Shown here in pieces: positions 52,512 to 61,498 of a stretch of 64,000 nt of DNA. The position numbers were made by a program, and so were the translations under genes. The notes beneath the pieces are model-generated. The model had not been told where the DNA came from, searched no databases, and saw only the letters and a list, made by a program, of their open reading frames with translations. This DNA is from Aeromonas enteropelogenes (GTDB lineage Bacteria > Pseudomonadota > Gammaproteobacteria > Enterobacterales > Aeromonadaceae): assembly GCF_000819845.1 (NCBI RefSeq), contig NZ_CDCG01000011.1, forward strand, positions 1 to 64,000, read 5' to 3'. The stretch's first letter is position 1. Each line of letters begins with the position of its first letter.

Positions 52512-54149
52512 ATGCGGTATGGTCTTTCCCCCGGGCTGGCACGACGCTGGCTCTCTCCCTTCCTGATTGGTGTGTTGAGCGGACCGCTGGCACACGCTAC
52601 CCCGGTTGAGCAGCAGCCTCAGCTTTCCGACAGGCAGACCCTGGTCAAGGGCAATGGCGCCGAACCCGAATCACTCGACCCTGCCCAGGTGCGCTCCGGC
52701 TTTCCCGGCGAAGTGGTGCTGGTGGATTTGTTCGAGGGGCTGGTCAATGAAGATGGCCAGGGCAGGATAGTGCCCGCCCAGGCCCAGCGCTGGGAGACCA
52801 GTGACGATGGTCTGGTGTGGCGCTTCTTCCTGCGCCCTCAGCTCAAGTGGTCCAACGGCGAGCCGCTGGTCGCCCGGGATTTTGTCTACGCCTGGCGGCG
52901 GTTGCTGGATCCGGCACAAGGTTCCCCTTCCGCGGGCCTTCTGCTGGCAACCGGCATCAACAATGCCCAGTCCATTTACGCCGGGGCGCTTGAGCCCGAC
53001 ATGCTGGGGGTGGAGGCCGAGAGCGATCAGATCCTCAAGGTGACGCTGGAACGTCCCGTACCCTACTTCCTGCAGCTCATCAGCCAGCGCCCCTTCGTGC
53101 CGGTCAACGAGAAGGCCATCGCCAGCTTTGGCAAGCAGTGGACCCAGCCCGGCAAGCTGGTCAGTAACGGCGCCTACAAGCTCGAGAGCTGGGTACCCAA
53201 CGAACGGCTCGAGGCGCAGCGCAATCCCCACTATTGGGATGATGCCCATACCCGCATCCAGCGGGTGACCTATTTGCCGCTCGCCTCCCAGCATGCGGAG
53301 CGGCTGCGCTACGAAGCGGGGGAGATCCAGCTCACCAACAAGGTGGCGCTGGAGTATTACCAGAAGATCAAGCAGGCTACCCCCGAGCGGATCTGGGGTC
53401 TGCCGCTGCTGGGTACTTATCTCTATACCTTCAACCTGCGTCGCCCTGAGCTGCAGGATGTACGGGTGCGCCAGGCGCTCTCGATGGCCATCGACCGCAC
53501 TCTGTTGACCGACAAGGTGAGCGGCCAGGGCGAGCCGCCTGCCTGGTCTCTGCTACCCCAGATGCCGGGGTATGACGCCCTGCATCCGGCGCAGGCGTCA
53601 CAGGATCTGCCGAGCCGGCTGGCCAAAGCCGCCGAGCTGCTGGCCGAGGCCGGTTACAGCCGCGCCCGTCCCCTCAAACTGACCCTGACCTATAACACCT
53701 CGGAAAACCACAAGAAGCTGGCCCTGGCGGTCGCCGCCATGTGGAAGCCGCTGGGGGTGGAAGTGACGCTCAACAACATGGAGTGGGCGGCCTATCAGGT
53801 GGCAAAGGACAGCGGCGACTTCATGGTGGCGCGCTCCTTCCTGTTCGGTGATTACGTGGAGCCTTCCGCCATGCTCAACAGCTTCCGCTGCCAGGACGTG
53901 CGCAACGAGAGCGGTTACTGCAATCCCGACTTTGACCTCTTGCTGGAGCAGGCGGCCAACACCCTGGATGCGTCGAGCCGGCGCGCGCTCTATCAGCATG
54001 CCGAACAGTTGCTGGTCGACGAGGTGCCCGTCATTCCCGTCTACCACTACAATCAGATGCGTCTGGTCGATCCCGCCTTGCGCGGATTGCCGAGCCAGAA
54101 TCTGAAGGGGGCGATTGCCACCAAGGATCTCTATTTCAGCCCGCAGTGA
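52512..54149 (+). CDS. OppA-like oligopeptide ABC substrate-binding protein
   Basis: 545 residues, family-5 solute-binding protein of OppA/MppA type. Signal sequence (WLSPFLIGVLSGPLAHATP), then LVKGNGAEPESLDPAQVRS, WRFFLRPQLKWSNGEPLVARDF (in pieces), the LVSNGAYKLESWVPNERL core and VPVIPVYHYNQMRLV near the end. Should bind peptides in the periplasm. No permease or ATPase genes adjoin, so it either feeds the Opp system encoded elsewhere or acts in murein-peptide recycling like MppA. GAGG ahead of ATG 52512. Confidence 0.9.
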   Translation: MRYGLSPGLARRWLSPFLIGVLSGPLAHATPVEQQPQLSDRQTLVKGNGAEPESLDPAQVRSGFPGEVVLVDLFEGLVNEDGQGRIVPAQAQRWETSDDGLVWRFFLRPQLKWSNGEPLVARDFVYAWRRLLDPAQGSPSAGLLLATGINNAQSIYAGALEPDMLGVEAESDQILKVTLERPVPYFLQLISQRPFVPVNEKAIASFGKQWTQPGKLVSNGAYKLESWVPNERLEAQRNPHYWDDAHTRIQRVTYLPLASQHAERLRYEAGEIQLTNKVALEYYQKIKQATPERIWGLPLLGTYLYTFNLRRPELQDVRVRQALSMAIDRTLLTDKVSGQGEPPAWSLLPQMPGYDALHPAQASQDLPSRLAKAAELLAEAGYSRARPLKLTLTYNTSENHKKLALAVAAMWKPLGVEVTLNNMEWAAYQVAKDSGDFMVARSFLFGDYVEPSAMLNSFRCQDVRNESGYCNPDFDLLLEQAANTLDASSRRALYQHAEQLLVDEVPVIPVYHYNQMRLVDPALRGLPSQNLKGAIATKDLYFSPQ

Positions 54150-54159
54150 GGAGCATTTC

Positions 54160-54702
54160 ATGAAACTTGCCATTATTTCCGACATCCACGGCAGTATCAT
54201 CGCCCTGGAGCGGGTGCTGACCCAGCTCGAGCCCTGGCAGCCGGATCACTATCTGCTGCTGGGTGATCTGCTCAACCATGGGCCGCGCAATCCGGTACCG
54301 GAAGGGTATAACCCGGCCGCAGTCGCCGATCGACTCAACGGCCTGGCACCGCAGATCCTGGCCGTCAGAGGTAACTGTGATTCGGAAGTGGATCAGATGC
54401 TGCTGCGTTTTCCCATTACCGCCCCCTACAACCAGTTGCTGGTCGATGAGCGGCGCTGGTTTGTCAGCCACGGTCATCTCTATCATCCCGATGACATCGC
54501 CTTGCCGGCGGGCAGTCTGTTTCTGAGCGGCCATACCCATGTGCCCGTGCTGGAGTGGCAGGGGGAGCGCATCTTGATGAATCCGGGGTCTATCTGTTTT
54601 CCGCGCGGCGACTTGCCGGCCAGCTATGGCCGTTATGACGCTGGCGTACTGACGGTCAACGCCTGTACGGACGGAAGGGAATTGCTGAGACTGGTGCTCT
54701 AG
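54160..54702 (+). CDS. yfcE: Metallophosphodiesterase YfcE
   Basis: 180 residues (E. coli YfcE 184). Calcineurin-like metal sites are complete: SDIHG, GDLLNHGP, GNCDSE, SHGH and SGHTHVP, followed by NPGSICFPR. YfcE hydrolyses phosphodiesters in vitro; the physiological substrate is not known. GAGGAG precedes ATG 54160, and the gene follows the oppA-like stop by ten bases, probably one transcript. Confidence 0.93.
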   Translation: MKLAIISDIHGSIIALERVLTQLEPWQPDHYLLLGDLLNHGPRNPVPEGYNPAAVADRLNGLAPQILAVRGNCDSEVDQMLLRFPITAPYNQLLVDERRWFVSHGHLYHPDDIALPAGSLFLSGHTHVPVLEWQGERILMNPGSICFPRGDLPASYGRYDAGVLTVNACTDGRELLRLVL

Positions 54703-54718
54703 CCGAGCGGGAGAAATG

Positions 54719-54747
54719 CAAAAGGCCTGATGGGGAGATCAGGCCTT
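54719..54747. terminator. Terminator hairpin between yfcE and flgN
   Basis: AAGGCCTGAT / ATCAGGCCTT, a perfect 10-bp stem with a six-base loop. It serves the leftward flgMN transcript (T-rich side towards yfcE) and may also serve yfcE. The end of flgN lies inside it. Confidence 0.7.
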
Positions 54748-55155
54748 GATGCCGTAGGAGCGGGTCCCGGAGCGGGTATTGCCCTTGGCGTCATAGGTGA
54801 GGCTGTTGCGATCACGCAGCTGGCTCAAGAAGCCGGCGAGGCGGCGATTCGATACGATGCTGAGTTCGAGCAGGCGACCATTGATGTCATTCTGGCTCTG
54901 GCAGGCATCCAGTTTTTCCCGCAGCTGTACCATCTGGTCTGGATAGGCAGCCAGCTGCTGCGCCAGATCAGGCAACGCTGCCAGGGTCTTGTCCAGCGCC
55001 TCGATGGCGCTCAACAGCTGCTGTTTGCGCTCGCTCAGCTCAGGCAGGGCCAGTGCCTGGTGCTGTTTGAGCAGGTTGAACTCCTCTTCCAGAATGCCTT
55101 GCATCCGGGTGAGGTAGTCATCCTGAGTGTGCAGTAACGAAGGCAGGTCCATCAT
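54739..55155 (-). CDS. flgN: Flagellar export chaperone FlgN
   Basis: 138 residues. Long helical coiled-coil with LLHTQDDYLTRMQGILEEEF at the start and QSQNDINGRLLELSIVSNRRLAGFL near the end, the FlgN pattern for binding hook-associated proteins FlgK/FlgL. Follows flgM with a four-base overlap. The last residues fall in a terminator hairpin. Confidence 0.9.
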   Translation of the reverse strand: MMDLPSLLHTQDDYLTRMQGILEEEFNLLKQHQALALPELSERKQQLLSAIEALDKTLAALPDLAQQLAAYPDQMVQLREKLDACQSQNDINGRLLELSIVSNRRLAGFLSQLRDRNSLTYDAKGNTRSGTRSYGIKA

Positions 55156-55472
55156 CCCAGCATTTTATCCAGGTTGGTTTCGAAGCTGAACATCTTGCGG
55201 GCAACCGCTTCGTTGTTGATTTGGTATTCGCCACTGGCAACGGCCTTTTTCAGGCGTTCGACTTTGCTCTCATTGCCGGTCGAGGCGGCATTGAGGTTTT
55301 GTTGCATCTTTTGCAATTGCTGGGCCTCGTTGGTCAGGGAGACAGAATCCTGTCTGACCGCCGTGGACTTGCTGTCGGGGGAAGAGGCAACCGATTTGCT
55401 GCCTGTTCCCTGGCTGTTACCGGTATTTTGCAACCGATTGTTCGCCAAGTTGTTGATATTGTTGATGGCCAT
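55152..55472 (-). CDS. flgM: Anti-sigma-28 factor FlgM
   Basis: 106 residues, low-complexity N-terminus (INNINNLANNRL, Gln/Ser-rich) and the C-terminal sigma-28-binding half (RQDSVSLTNEAQQLQKMQ, VERLKKAVASGEYQIN, ARKMF). Holds FliA until the hook is done and FlgM is exported. Transcribed from a good sigma-28 promoter, giving the expected autoregulatory loop. Confidence 0.92.
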   Translation of the reverse strand: MAINNINNLANNRLQNTGNSQGTGSKSVASSPDSKSTAVRQDSVSLTNEAQQLQKMQQNLNAASTGNESKVERLKKAVASGEYQINNEAVARKMFSFETNLDKMLG

Positions 55473-55511
55473 TTTGATTACCTTCGTCTGCTTTAAGGTT
55501 CGCTTACCTGT

Positions 55512-55538
55512 TTATCGGTACGCTAGGTCAGAACTTTA
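55512..55538 (-). promoter_or_regulatory. Sigma-28 (FliA) promoter of flgMN
   Basis: Minus strand TAAAGTTC - 11 bases - ACCGATAA, against consensus TAAAGTTT-N11-GCCGATAA; only two mismatches and exact spacing. About 40 bases upstream of the flgM start. Confidence 0.85.
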
Positions 55539-55564
55539 GAAAAAAGTTGTCGACGATCCGGATA

Positions 55565-56248
55565 TTAGAAAGTGACCGTGACGGCACCCACTGCGCTGAC
55601 CTTTCCCTGCACGGTTTTACCGGAGCGAATGTTGACGAGCCTGATGATCTCTCCGAAGCTGCCATCTTGCAAGGCTCGGGCCATTGTTTTGATTTCAAAG
55701 TGGTTATTTTCTGCGGTCAGGGTGACCTGATCCCCTTTGCACACCACGCAGACCTGGCTTAACCGGACGGGTTGCCCCGGCTTGAGTTCCCGCTTGCTTC
55801 GCACCCCTATGAGGGCCGTGGTGTCACTGAGGTAGTCGCCCCGGATCAGGGTCTGATCCAGATAGGCCAGTACCAGCTGGCTTTCGGTCAGCAGATCCCC
55901 CTTTGCGACCGGGTTGGTGACGGTGACATAGGGTTTCTGGATGCTCACCCGCACAGGCAAATAGACATCCCAGGGTTTGTCTTCCTCGCACTTCATGTAA
56001 ACTGTTGTATTACGGCGAATTTCCATTTTTGCCGGGAGGGTGATGGTCAGGCTGTCTTCACAACGGGTCAGCGGTAGACGCTCATCCAGAGTCGCTGCAG
56101 TGACCTCCGCCCTGGCATCAAGCGGCACAGCCAGTTGCTCGTAGACGAATTCTTGCGCTCTTTCTTGCAGGTAGTCCGTGACGTCCGATGCGTAGCTGGA
56201 GGAGATGCTGCCGAAAAAAAGGCTGATGAGTAAAAGTCGATTAATCAT
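55565..56248 (-). CDS. flgA: Flagellar P-ring assembly chaperone FlgA
   Basis: 227 residues. Signal peptide (MINRLLLISLFFGSISSSYA), then the SAF-containing FlgA domain: PLTRCEDSLTITLP, VYLPVRVSIQKPYVTVTNPVAKGDLLT (pieces), DTTALIGVRSKRELKPGQPVR, GKTVQGKVSAVGAV at the end. Periplasmic helper for FlgI P-ring formation. Divergent from cheV. Confidence 0.93.
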   Translation of the reverse strand: MINRLLLISLFFGSISSSYASDVTDYLQERAQEFVYEQLAVPLDARAEVTAATLDERLPLTRCEDSLTITLPAKMEIRRNTTVYMKCEEDKPWDVYLPVRVSIQKPYVTVTNPVAKGDLLTESQLVLAYLDQTLIRGDYLSDTTALIGVRSKRELKPGQPVRLSQVCVVCKGDQVTLTAENNHFEIKTMARALQDGSFGEIIRLVNIRSGKTVQGKVSAVGAVTVTF

Positions 56249-56355
56249 TTTCGCTCGTTGGTCGATAAGTTATCCACGCATATCACCAAATTAACTATGA
56301 TTGCTTCAGGATTTGTTCGTTTCTACATCGATAGTCTGACGCAATCCATTACGCA

Positions 56356-56371
56356 TGCATGAACAGTGCCA
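56356..56371 (-). promoter_or_regulatory. Candidate sigma-54 promoter of flgA
   Basis: Minus strand TGGCACTGTTCATGCA: -24 GG and -12 GC at the correct spacing, one mismatch in TTGC (ATGC). Start of transcription would be about 97 bases before the flgA ATG. Confidence 0.55.
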
Positions 56372-56391
56372 AGCGTTTTTAGGGAGTGTTT

Positions 56392-57303
56392 ATGGCCAGT
56401 ATTCTGGACTCGGTCAACCAACGCACCCAGCTAGTGGGGCAAAACCGGCTGGAGTTGTTGTTGTTTCGTCTCAATGGTCGTCAAAGATTTGGCATCAACG
56501 TATTCAAAGTACGTGAAGTGCTGCAGTGTCCCCCTCTGACCGTGATGCCCAAATTGAATTCCTGCATTCGCGGGGTCGCCCATATTCGTGGCCAGACCAT
56601 TTCGGTCATCGACCTGAGCATGGCGATGGGCAAACGTCCCATCGAAGATCTGAGCAAGTGTTTCATCATCATTTCCGAATACAACCGCTCCATTCAGGGG
56701 TTTCTGGTGCACTCGGTCGAGCGCATCATCAACATGAACTGGGAGTCCATTCTGCCGCCCCCCAAAGGTGCGGGTCGTATCAACTACATGACGGCCGTCA
56801 CCGAGGTGGATGGGGAGCTGGTCGAGATACTGGATGTAGAGCGCATCCTGAACGAGATCTCCCCTGTCTCAACTGAAGTGAGCCAAGAGTTGGTGGAAGC
56901 GAGCGTTGAACACCCGACACTGGGTCGTCCCGTGCTGGTAGCCGATGATTCCTCTGTTGCTCGCAAGCAGGTGCAGCGTGCGCTGCAGGCTATCGGAGTG
57001 GAGTGCGTGCTGGCCAAAGATGGTCGGGATGCACTGAACATGTTGCTGGAGATGGCCAAAAATGGCCCGATCAAGGATCAGATTGCACTGGTCATTTCGG
57101 ATATAGAGATGCCGGAAATGGATGGTTATACCTTCACGGCTGAAATCCGGAATAATCCCAACCTCAAGGATTTGCATGTTATTCTGCATACATCCCTCAG
57201 CGGAGTATTCAACCAGGCAATGGTGCAGAAAGTCGGTGCGAACAATTTTATTGCCAAGTTCCAGCCCGATGAATTGGCCAAGGCCGTACAAAATGCACTC
57301 TGA
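56392..57303 (+). CDS. cheV: Chemotaxis coupling/response-regulator protein CheV
   Basis: 303 residues. CheW-like domain (residues ~15-160: LLLFRLNGRQRFGINVFKVREV, IRGQTISVIDLSMAMG) fused to a receiver domain (~180-300: VLVADDSSVARKQVQRAL, phosphoacceptor Asp in LVISDIEMPEMDG, ILHTSLSG). Links receptors to CheA and buffers phosphorylation. ATG 56392 with AGGGAG upstream, preferred over a GTG two codons earlier. The cheV-cheR-flgB order is typical of Vibrio/Aeromonas polar flagella. Confidence 0.95.
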   Translation: MASILDSVNQRTQLVGQNRLELLLFRLNGRQRFGINVFKVREVLQCPPLTVMPKLNSCIRGVAHIRGQTISVIDLSMAMGKRPIEDLSKCFIIISEYNRSIQGFLVHSVERIINMNWESILPPPKGAGRINYMTAVTEVDGELVEILDVERILNEISPVSTEVSQELVEASVEHPTLGRPVLVADDSSVARKQVQRALQAIGVECVLAKDGRDALNMLLEMAKNGPIKDQIALVISDIEMPEMDGYTFTAEIRNNPNLKDLHVILHTSLSGVFNQAMVQKVGANNFIAKFQPDELAKAVQNAL

Positions 57304-57321
57304 TAAAAGAAGAACAGCTGC

Positions 57322-58146
57322 ATGAAGACACTTTCGGACGACTTATACAAACAGTTCAGCAATTTTCTGGCGATACAGAGCGGGATTGTGCTGGGCGATA
57401 ACAAACAGTATCTGGTGAAGAGCCGTCTTTCACCCTTGATGGCTCAGTTTGGCATTGAGAGTCTGTCTGATCTGGTTACCCGTGCAATGAGTGTGCGAGA
57501 GCGTGACCTGAAAATGGCGGTAGTGGATGCCATGACCACCAACGAAACCCTCTGGTTTCGCGATACCTACCCCTTTCAGCTGTTGACCGACAAGATCTTT
57601 CCCGAACTGGGCAAGAGTGGCCGCCCTGTTAAAATCTGGTCTGCGGCCTCTTCATCCGGACAGGAACCCTACTCGATAGCCATGACGGCGCTGGAGCAGC
57701 AGATGAAAAAGCCGGGCACCCTGCCGGGTGGCGTCCAGATCGTGGGAACGGATATTTCGACCACTATGCTTAACCAGTGCAAGGAAGGGGTGTATGACAG
57801 CCTGGCGCTGGCACGCGGCCTCTCTCCCGAGCGCAAGAAGATGTTTTTCGAGCCTTGTGGCGACAACAAGATGCGGGTGGTCGAGCGAGTCAGAAAATTG
57901 ACCACCTTCAGACCGCTCAACCTGCTGGAGAGCTACAGCCTGCTCGGCAAATTTGACATTATTTTCTGCCGCAACGTACTCATCTACTTTGCGCCGGAAG
58001 TGAAGTCGAAGATCCTTAACCAGTTTGCCACCAGCCTTAACCCGGGTGGTTACCTGATGCTGGGGGCTTCTGAGTCGCTGGCAGGGCTGACCGACCGGTT
58101 CGAGATGATCCGCTGCAATCCGGGGATTGTCTACAAGGTCAAATAA
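57322..58146 (+). CDS. cheR: Chemotaxis methyltransferase CheR
   Basis: 274 residues. N-terminal helical domain then SAM-dependent domain: NETLWFRDTYPF, KIWSAASSSGQEPYSIAM, VQIVGTDISTTML, FDIIFCRNVLIYF, GGYLMLGASESLAG. Methylates receptor glutamates. Nineteen bases after cheV, followed by a strong terminator. Confidence 0.96.
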   Translation: MKTLSDDLYKQFSNFLAIQSGIVLGDNKQYLVKSRLSPLMAQFGIESLSDLVTRAMSVRERDLKMAVVDAMTTNETLWFRDTYPFQLLTDKIFPELGKSGRPVKIWSAASSSGQEPYSIAMTALEQQMKKPGTLPGGVQIVGTDISTTMLNQCKEGVYDSLALARGLSPERKKMFFEPCGDNKMRVVERVRKLTTFRPLNLLESYSLLGKFDIIFCRNVLIYFAPEVKSKILNQFATSLNPGGYLMLGASESLAGLTDRFEMIRCNPGIVYKVK

Positions 58147-58204
58147 GCCTTGGGGCCACGCCATCCAAGGGTTTGCGGGATCCTCTCGCACCATATGAAT
58201 CATC

Positions 58205-58238
58205 AATGAGGGAAGCGACAGCTTCCCTCATTTTTTTA
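58205..58238 (+). terminator. Terminator after cheR
   Basis: ATGAGGGAAGC / GCTTCCCTCAT stem, four-base loop, then seven T. Confidence 0.92.
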
Positions 58239-58353
58239 TCTGACTGTACCTGTCTGCGTTTGATCGTGACTGACAGTATGCCAGCCTCTTTGAGCGACCC
58301 ACCGCCAAGTCGGGGATTGCCTGTCTGGGTATTCTATTGATATGAAGCTTTTC

Positions 58354-58369
58354 TGGCATAGCTCTTGCT
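58354..58369 (+). promoter_or_regulatory. Sigma-54 promoter of flgBCDE
   Basis: TGGCATAGCTCTTGCT matches TGGCAYR-N4-TTGCW at every position. About 29 bases before the flgB start. Confidence 0.9.
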
Positions 58370-58397
58370 AAGAAATACTCCAAGCAGGAGGTGTGCT

Positions 58398-58796
58398 ATG
58401 GCTATTTCATTCGACAAGGCATTCGGGGTTCACCAATACACCCTGAGCGTGCGTGCCAAACGGGCAGAAGTGCTGTCCAGCAACATTGCCAACGCGGATA
58501 CCCCGGGTTTCAAGGCCAGGGATCTCAATTTCGCTCAAGCGTTGCAGGAAGCCCAGCATCAACAGGGGTTTGGATTGGCGACCACCAGTGAAAAGCACTT
58601 TGCTCTGAATATGGATGCGCCGGGAACCGTGCAGTACCGCAACCCGCTGCAACCTGATACCGGTGATGGCAACACGGTGGATGTCCAGCAGGAGCGCAGC
58701 GAGTTTTTGCGAAATAGCCTTGAGTATCAAACTTCCCTCGAATTCATGAATGGCAAGATCAGTGGCCTGCTCAAGGCCCTGAAAGGAGATCAGTGA
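58398..58796 (+). CDS. flgB: Flagellar basal-body rod protein FlgB
   Basis: 132 residues. Rod motif [20 protein letters not shown] near residue 28 and a C-terminal [25 protein letters not shown] 58398 follows AGGAGG. First gene of the sigma-54 transcript; the stop overlaps flgC by one base. Confidence 0.95.
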   Translation: MAISFDKAFGVHQYTLSVRAKRAEVLSSNIANADTPGFKARDLNFAQALQEAQHQQGFGLATTSEKHFALNMDAPGTVQYRNPLQPDTGDGNTVDVQQERSEFLRNSLEYQTSLEFMNGKISGLLKALKGDQ

Positions 58797-59215
58797 TGAG
58801 TTTGTTCAAGGTCTTTGACATAGCAGGCTCGGCCATGAGTGCCCAGTCGGTACGACTCAACACTGTGGCCAGCAATATGGCCAACGCAGACAGCGTCAGT
58901 TCGAGTGTGGAGGCAACTTACCATGCCAGGCGGCCAATTTTTGCCGCCCAGCTTGACCAGGCCATGTCGGATAAACAAGGGTCAGTCGGCGTTGAGGTGA
59001 AGGGGATAGTTGAGAGCAAGGCTCCCCTGCTCAAAGAGTACAACCCCAACCATCCCATGGCGGACAAAGACGGCTTCATCTTCAAGCCCAACGTCAACAT
59101 GGTGGAAGAGATGGCTGACATGATCAACGCCTCGCGCAGTTACCAGACCAACGTTCAGGTTGCAGACTCGGCCAAGAAGATGCTGCAGCAGACCCTGAAC
59201 CTGGGCAAATCTTGA
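58796..59215 (+). CDS. flgC: Flagellar basal-body rod protein FlgC
   Basis: 139 residues. [38 protein letters not shown], and the C-terminal EMADMINASRSYQTNVQVADSAKKM (in pieces). ATG 58796 is one of two adjacent start options (GTG 58793); GGAG eight bases upstream favours the ATG. Proximal rod subunit. Confidence 0.95.
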   Translation: MSLFKVFDIAGSAMSAQSVRLNTVASNMANADSVSSSVEATYHARRPIFAAQLDQAMSDKQGSVGVEVKGIVESKAPLLKEYNPNHPMADKDGFIFKPNVNMVEEMADMINASRSYQTNVQVADSAKKMLQQTLNLGKS

Positions 59216-59230
59216 TAGGAGTGCTGCCAC

Positions 59231-59977
59231 ATGGTTGATATCACCAATACGCTGGGCGGGGTTAGTAAGACAAGCCAGACTGCGAGCTCCACCTCGACCC
59301 CGAAAAAAGAGCTGGATCAGGCGTCATTCCTGAAATTGCTCACCATGCAGCTCTCTTACCAGGACCCGTTCAAGCCGGTGGATAACGCCCAGACGCTGTC
59401 GCAGATGACCTCCATGTCGACGTCGGATGCCATCAACCAGTTGTCGACCCAGATGGGGAGCCTCAACGACCTGATGACCTCCAGCCAGGCATTGCAGGCG
59501 TCGTCACTGGTGGGGCAGAGCGTCCTTATTCCCTCGGATACCGGTTATCTCGATACAGATGGCCAGGTTTCCGGTGTGGCGGCAGTCGGCGGGCAAAAGC
59601 TTTCCAACCTCAAGATCACGGTCGAGGATGAAAAGGGTCAGGTCATCAAGGACTTCGTCATCAATGGTGAGCAGCAGGGCAACGTGCCGTTCACCTGGGA
59701 TGGTACCGACAAGGATGGCAAGCCTGCTCCAGCCGGCAAATACAAGTTCAAAGTCAGTGGTACCGATGCCAGTGGCAAATCAGAGAGCATACCTGCACTG
59801 ACTTACGGCCAGGTAGAGAGTGTGACCCTGGGGAGCTCGGCTTCTCCCACCCGGGTTCAGCTCCAAGGGCTTGGGTCCATCCTGCTGACGGATATCCTGG
59901 AGATCTCCGGCACCAAGAGCAAACCTGAAACAACCCCCACGCAACCAACTACACCTAATTCCTCAGCAGTGATTTAA
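59231..59977 (+). CDS. flgD: Flagellar hook-cap protein FlgD
   Basis: 248 residues. LDQASFLKLLTMQLSYQDPFKPVDNAQTLSQM (pieces) at the N-terminus and an Ig-like/FlgD tail with VPFTWDGTDKDGKPAPAGKYKFKV. Scaffold that caps the growing hook. C-terminal Thr/Pro tail TTPTQPTTPNSSAV is variable. Between flgC and flgE. Confidence 0.95.
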   Translation: MVDITNTLGGVSKTSQTASSTSTPKKELDQASFLKLLTMQLSYQDPFKPVDNAQTLSQMTSMSTSDAINQLSTQMGSLNDLMTSSQALQASSLVGQSVLIPSDTGYLDTDGQVSGVAAVGGQKLSNLKITVEDEKGQVIKDFVINGEQQGNVPFTWDGTDKDGKPAPAGKYKFKVSGTDASGKSESIPALTYGQVESVTLGSSASPTRVQLQGLGSILLTDILEISGTKSKPETTPTQPTTPNSSAVI

Positions 59978-59987
59978 GGAGCTGAAC

Positions 59988-61346
59988 ATGTCATTTAACA
60001 ACGCTTTAAGTGGTGTCAACGCGGCACAGAAAGACCTTAACGTCACCGCTAACAACATCGCCAACGTCAACACTACCGGCTTCAAGGAATCACGTGCCGA
60101 GTTTGCTGACGTCTATGCCAACTCCATCTTCGTCAACGCCAAGACCCAGGTCGGCAACGGTGTGGCAACAGGTGCGGTGGCGCAGCAGTTCCACCAGGGG
60201 GCGCTGCAGTTCACCAACAACTCGCTGGACCTGGCCATCCAGGGCAACGGTTTCTTCGTGACCTCTGACGGGCTGACCAACCTGGATCGCACCTACACTC
60301 GTGCCGGGGCTTTCAAGCTCAACGAAAACAGCTACATGGTCAATAACCAGGGCCACTATCTGCAAGGCTACGAGATCAATGATGACGGCACCCCCAAGGC
60401 GGTGAGCATCAATGCGACCAAGCCGATCCAGATCCCGGATCGGGCCGGTGAGCCGGTTCAGACCAGCAAGATAGAAGCGAGCTTCAACCTGCCTTCAACC
60501 GCGACCCCGCTGCCGGCGGGTAATGCTGCCGCGGATGCCTCGACCTTTGATCCGAAAGATTCGAAAACCTACTCCTCTTCGACTTCAGTCGTGGTTTACG
60601 ACTCGCTGGGTGAACCCCATACCATCACCCAGTACTTCATCAAGGAGGCCGATCCGGCCGATCTGACCAAACCGGCCGATCCCACCTCCTGGCGCATGTA
60701 TCTGTATGAAGGGGACAAGCCCATCGATATCGTGGGGGGGACTGCCCCGACCATGGCCACCGGCCTGAACCAGGCGCCACAGGGGGCCAAGATCCAGTTT
60801 GGGGCCGATGGCAAGATGATCACCCCGACCAGCCCTGCCGTCATCACGACCGAAGCGCTGGGGGCCGGTGGTGCCGGCATCATTACCAACGGCGCCGATC
60901 CGACCCAGCAGGTGGAGATCAAGCTGGGCACCGTCACTCAGTATGCCTCTCCGTTCGAAGTCAACAAGTTGACACAGGATGGTTCCACCGTCGGTCGCTT
61001 GACCAAGGTCGAAATCACCCCGGATGGCATCGTTTCCGCCACCTACAGCAACGCAACTACGGTCAAGGTCGCCATGGTGGCCATGGCCAAGTTTGCCAAC
61101 TCCCAGGGGCTGACCCAGGTGGGGGACACCTCCTGGCGCGAATCCCTGCTCTCTGGCGCCGCTCTGCCCGGTACGCCCAACTCGGGTACTTTCGGTAGCA
61201 TCAAGTCGTCGGCACTGGAGCAGTCCAACGTCGACCTGACCAACGAGCTGGTGGACCTCATCACGGCGCAGCGCAACTTCCAGGCCAACTCCCGTTCGCT
61301 GGAAGTCAACAGCTCACTGCAGCAGACCATATTGCAGATCCGCTGA
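59988..61346 (+). CDS. flgE: Flagellar hook protein FlgE
   Basis: 452 residues, somewhat longer than the E. coli hook protein (402). Starts MSFNNALSGVNAAQKDLNV with NNIANVNTTGFKESRAEF; DNSLDLAIQGNGFF-like core; C-terminal SNVDLTNELVDLITAQRNFQANSR and the terminal helix with SSLQQTILQIR. The extra length is in the surface-exposed central domain. Last gene before a terminator. Confidence 0.95.
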   Translation: MSFNNALSGVNAAQKDLNVTANNIANVNTTGFKESRAEFADVYANSIFVNAKTQVGNGVATGAVAQQFHQGALQFTNNSLDLAIQGNGFFVTSDGLTNLDRTYTRAGAFKLNENSYMVNNQGHYLQGYEINDDGTPKAVSINATKPIQIPDRAGEPVQTSKIEASFNLPSTATPLPAGNAAADASTFDPKDSKTYSSSTSVVVYDSLGEPHTITQYFIKEADPADLTKPADPTSWRMYLYEGDKPIDIVGGTAPTMATGLNQAPQGAKIQFGADGKMITPTSPAVITTEALGAGGAGIITNGADPTQQVEIKLGTVTQYASPFEVNKLTQDGSTVGRLTKVEITPDGIVSATYSNATTVKVAMVAMAKFANSQGLTQVGDTSWRESLLSGAALPGTPNSGTFGSIKSSALEQSNVDLTNELVDLITAQRNFQANSRSLEVNSSLQQTILQIR

Positions 61347-61357
61347 TCTCTCTGATA

Positions 61358-61387
61358 GCGAGGCGCCTTTAGGCGCCTCGCGCTTTT
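61358..61387 (+). terminator. Terminator between flgE and flgF
   Basis: GCGAGGCGCC-TTTA-GGCGCCTCGC perfect stem followed by GCTTTTC. Confidence 0.85.
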
Positions 61388-61444
61388 CTGTCCCGCCTTC
61401 GACTATCCGCAAATCACCCCGTCACCGAGCCAAATTTACGCTGT

Positions 61445-61460
61445 TGGCATCCAAATTGCA
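61445..61460 (+). promoter_or_regulatory. Sigma-54 promoter of flgFGHI
   Basis: TGGCATCCAAATTGCA: GG and GC elements with the same spacing as the flgB promoter, one departure (C at the R position). It lies about 39 bases before the flgF ATG, after a terminator, so flgF starts a second transcript. Confidence 0.85.
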
Positions 61461-61498
61461 GTTATCCCCTCAGAGTCATCTGTTTGACGGAGGATCCC

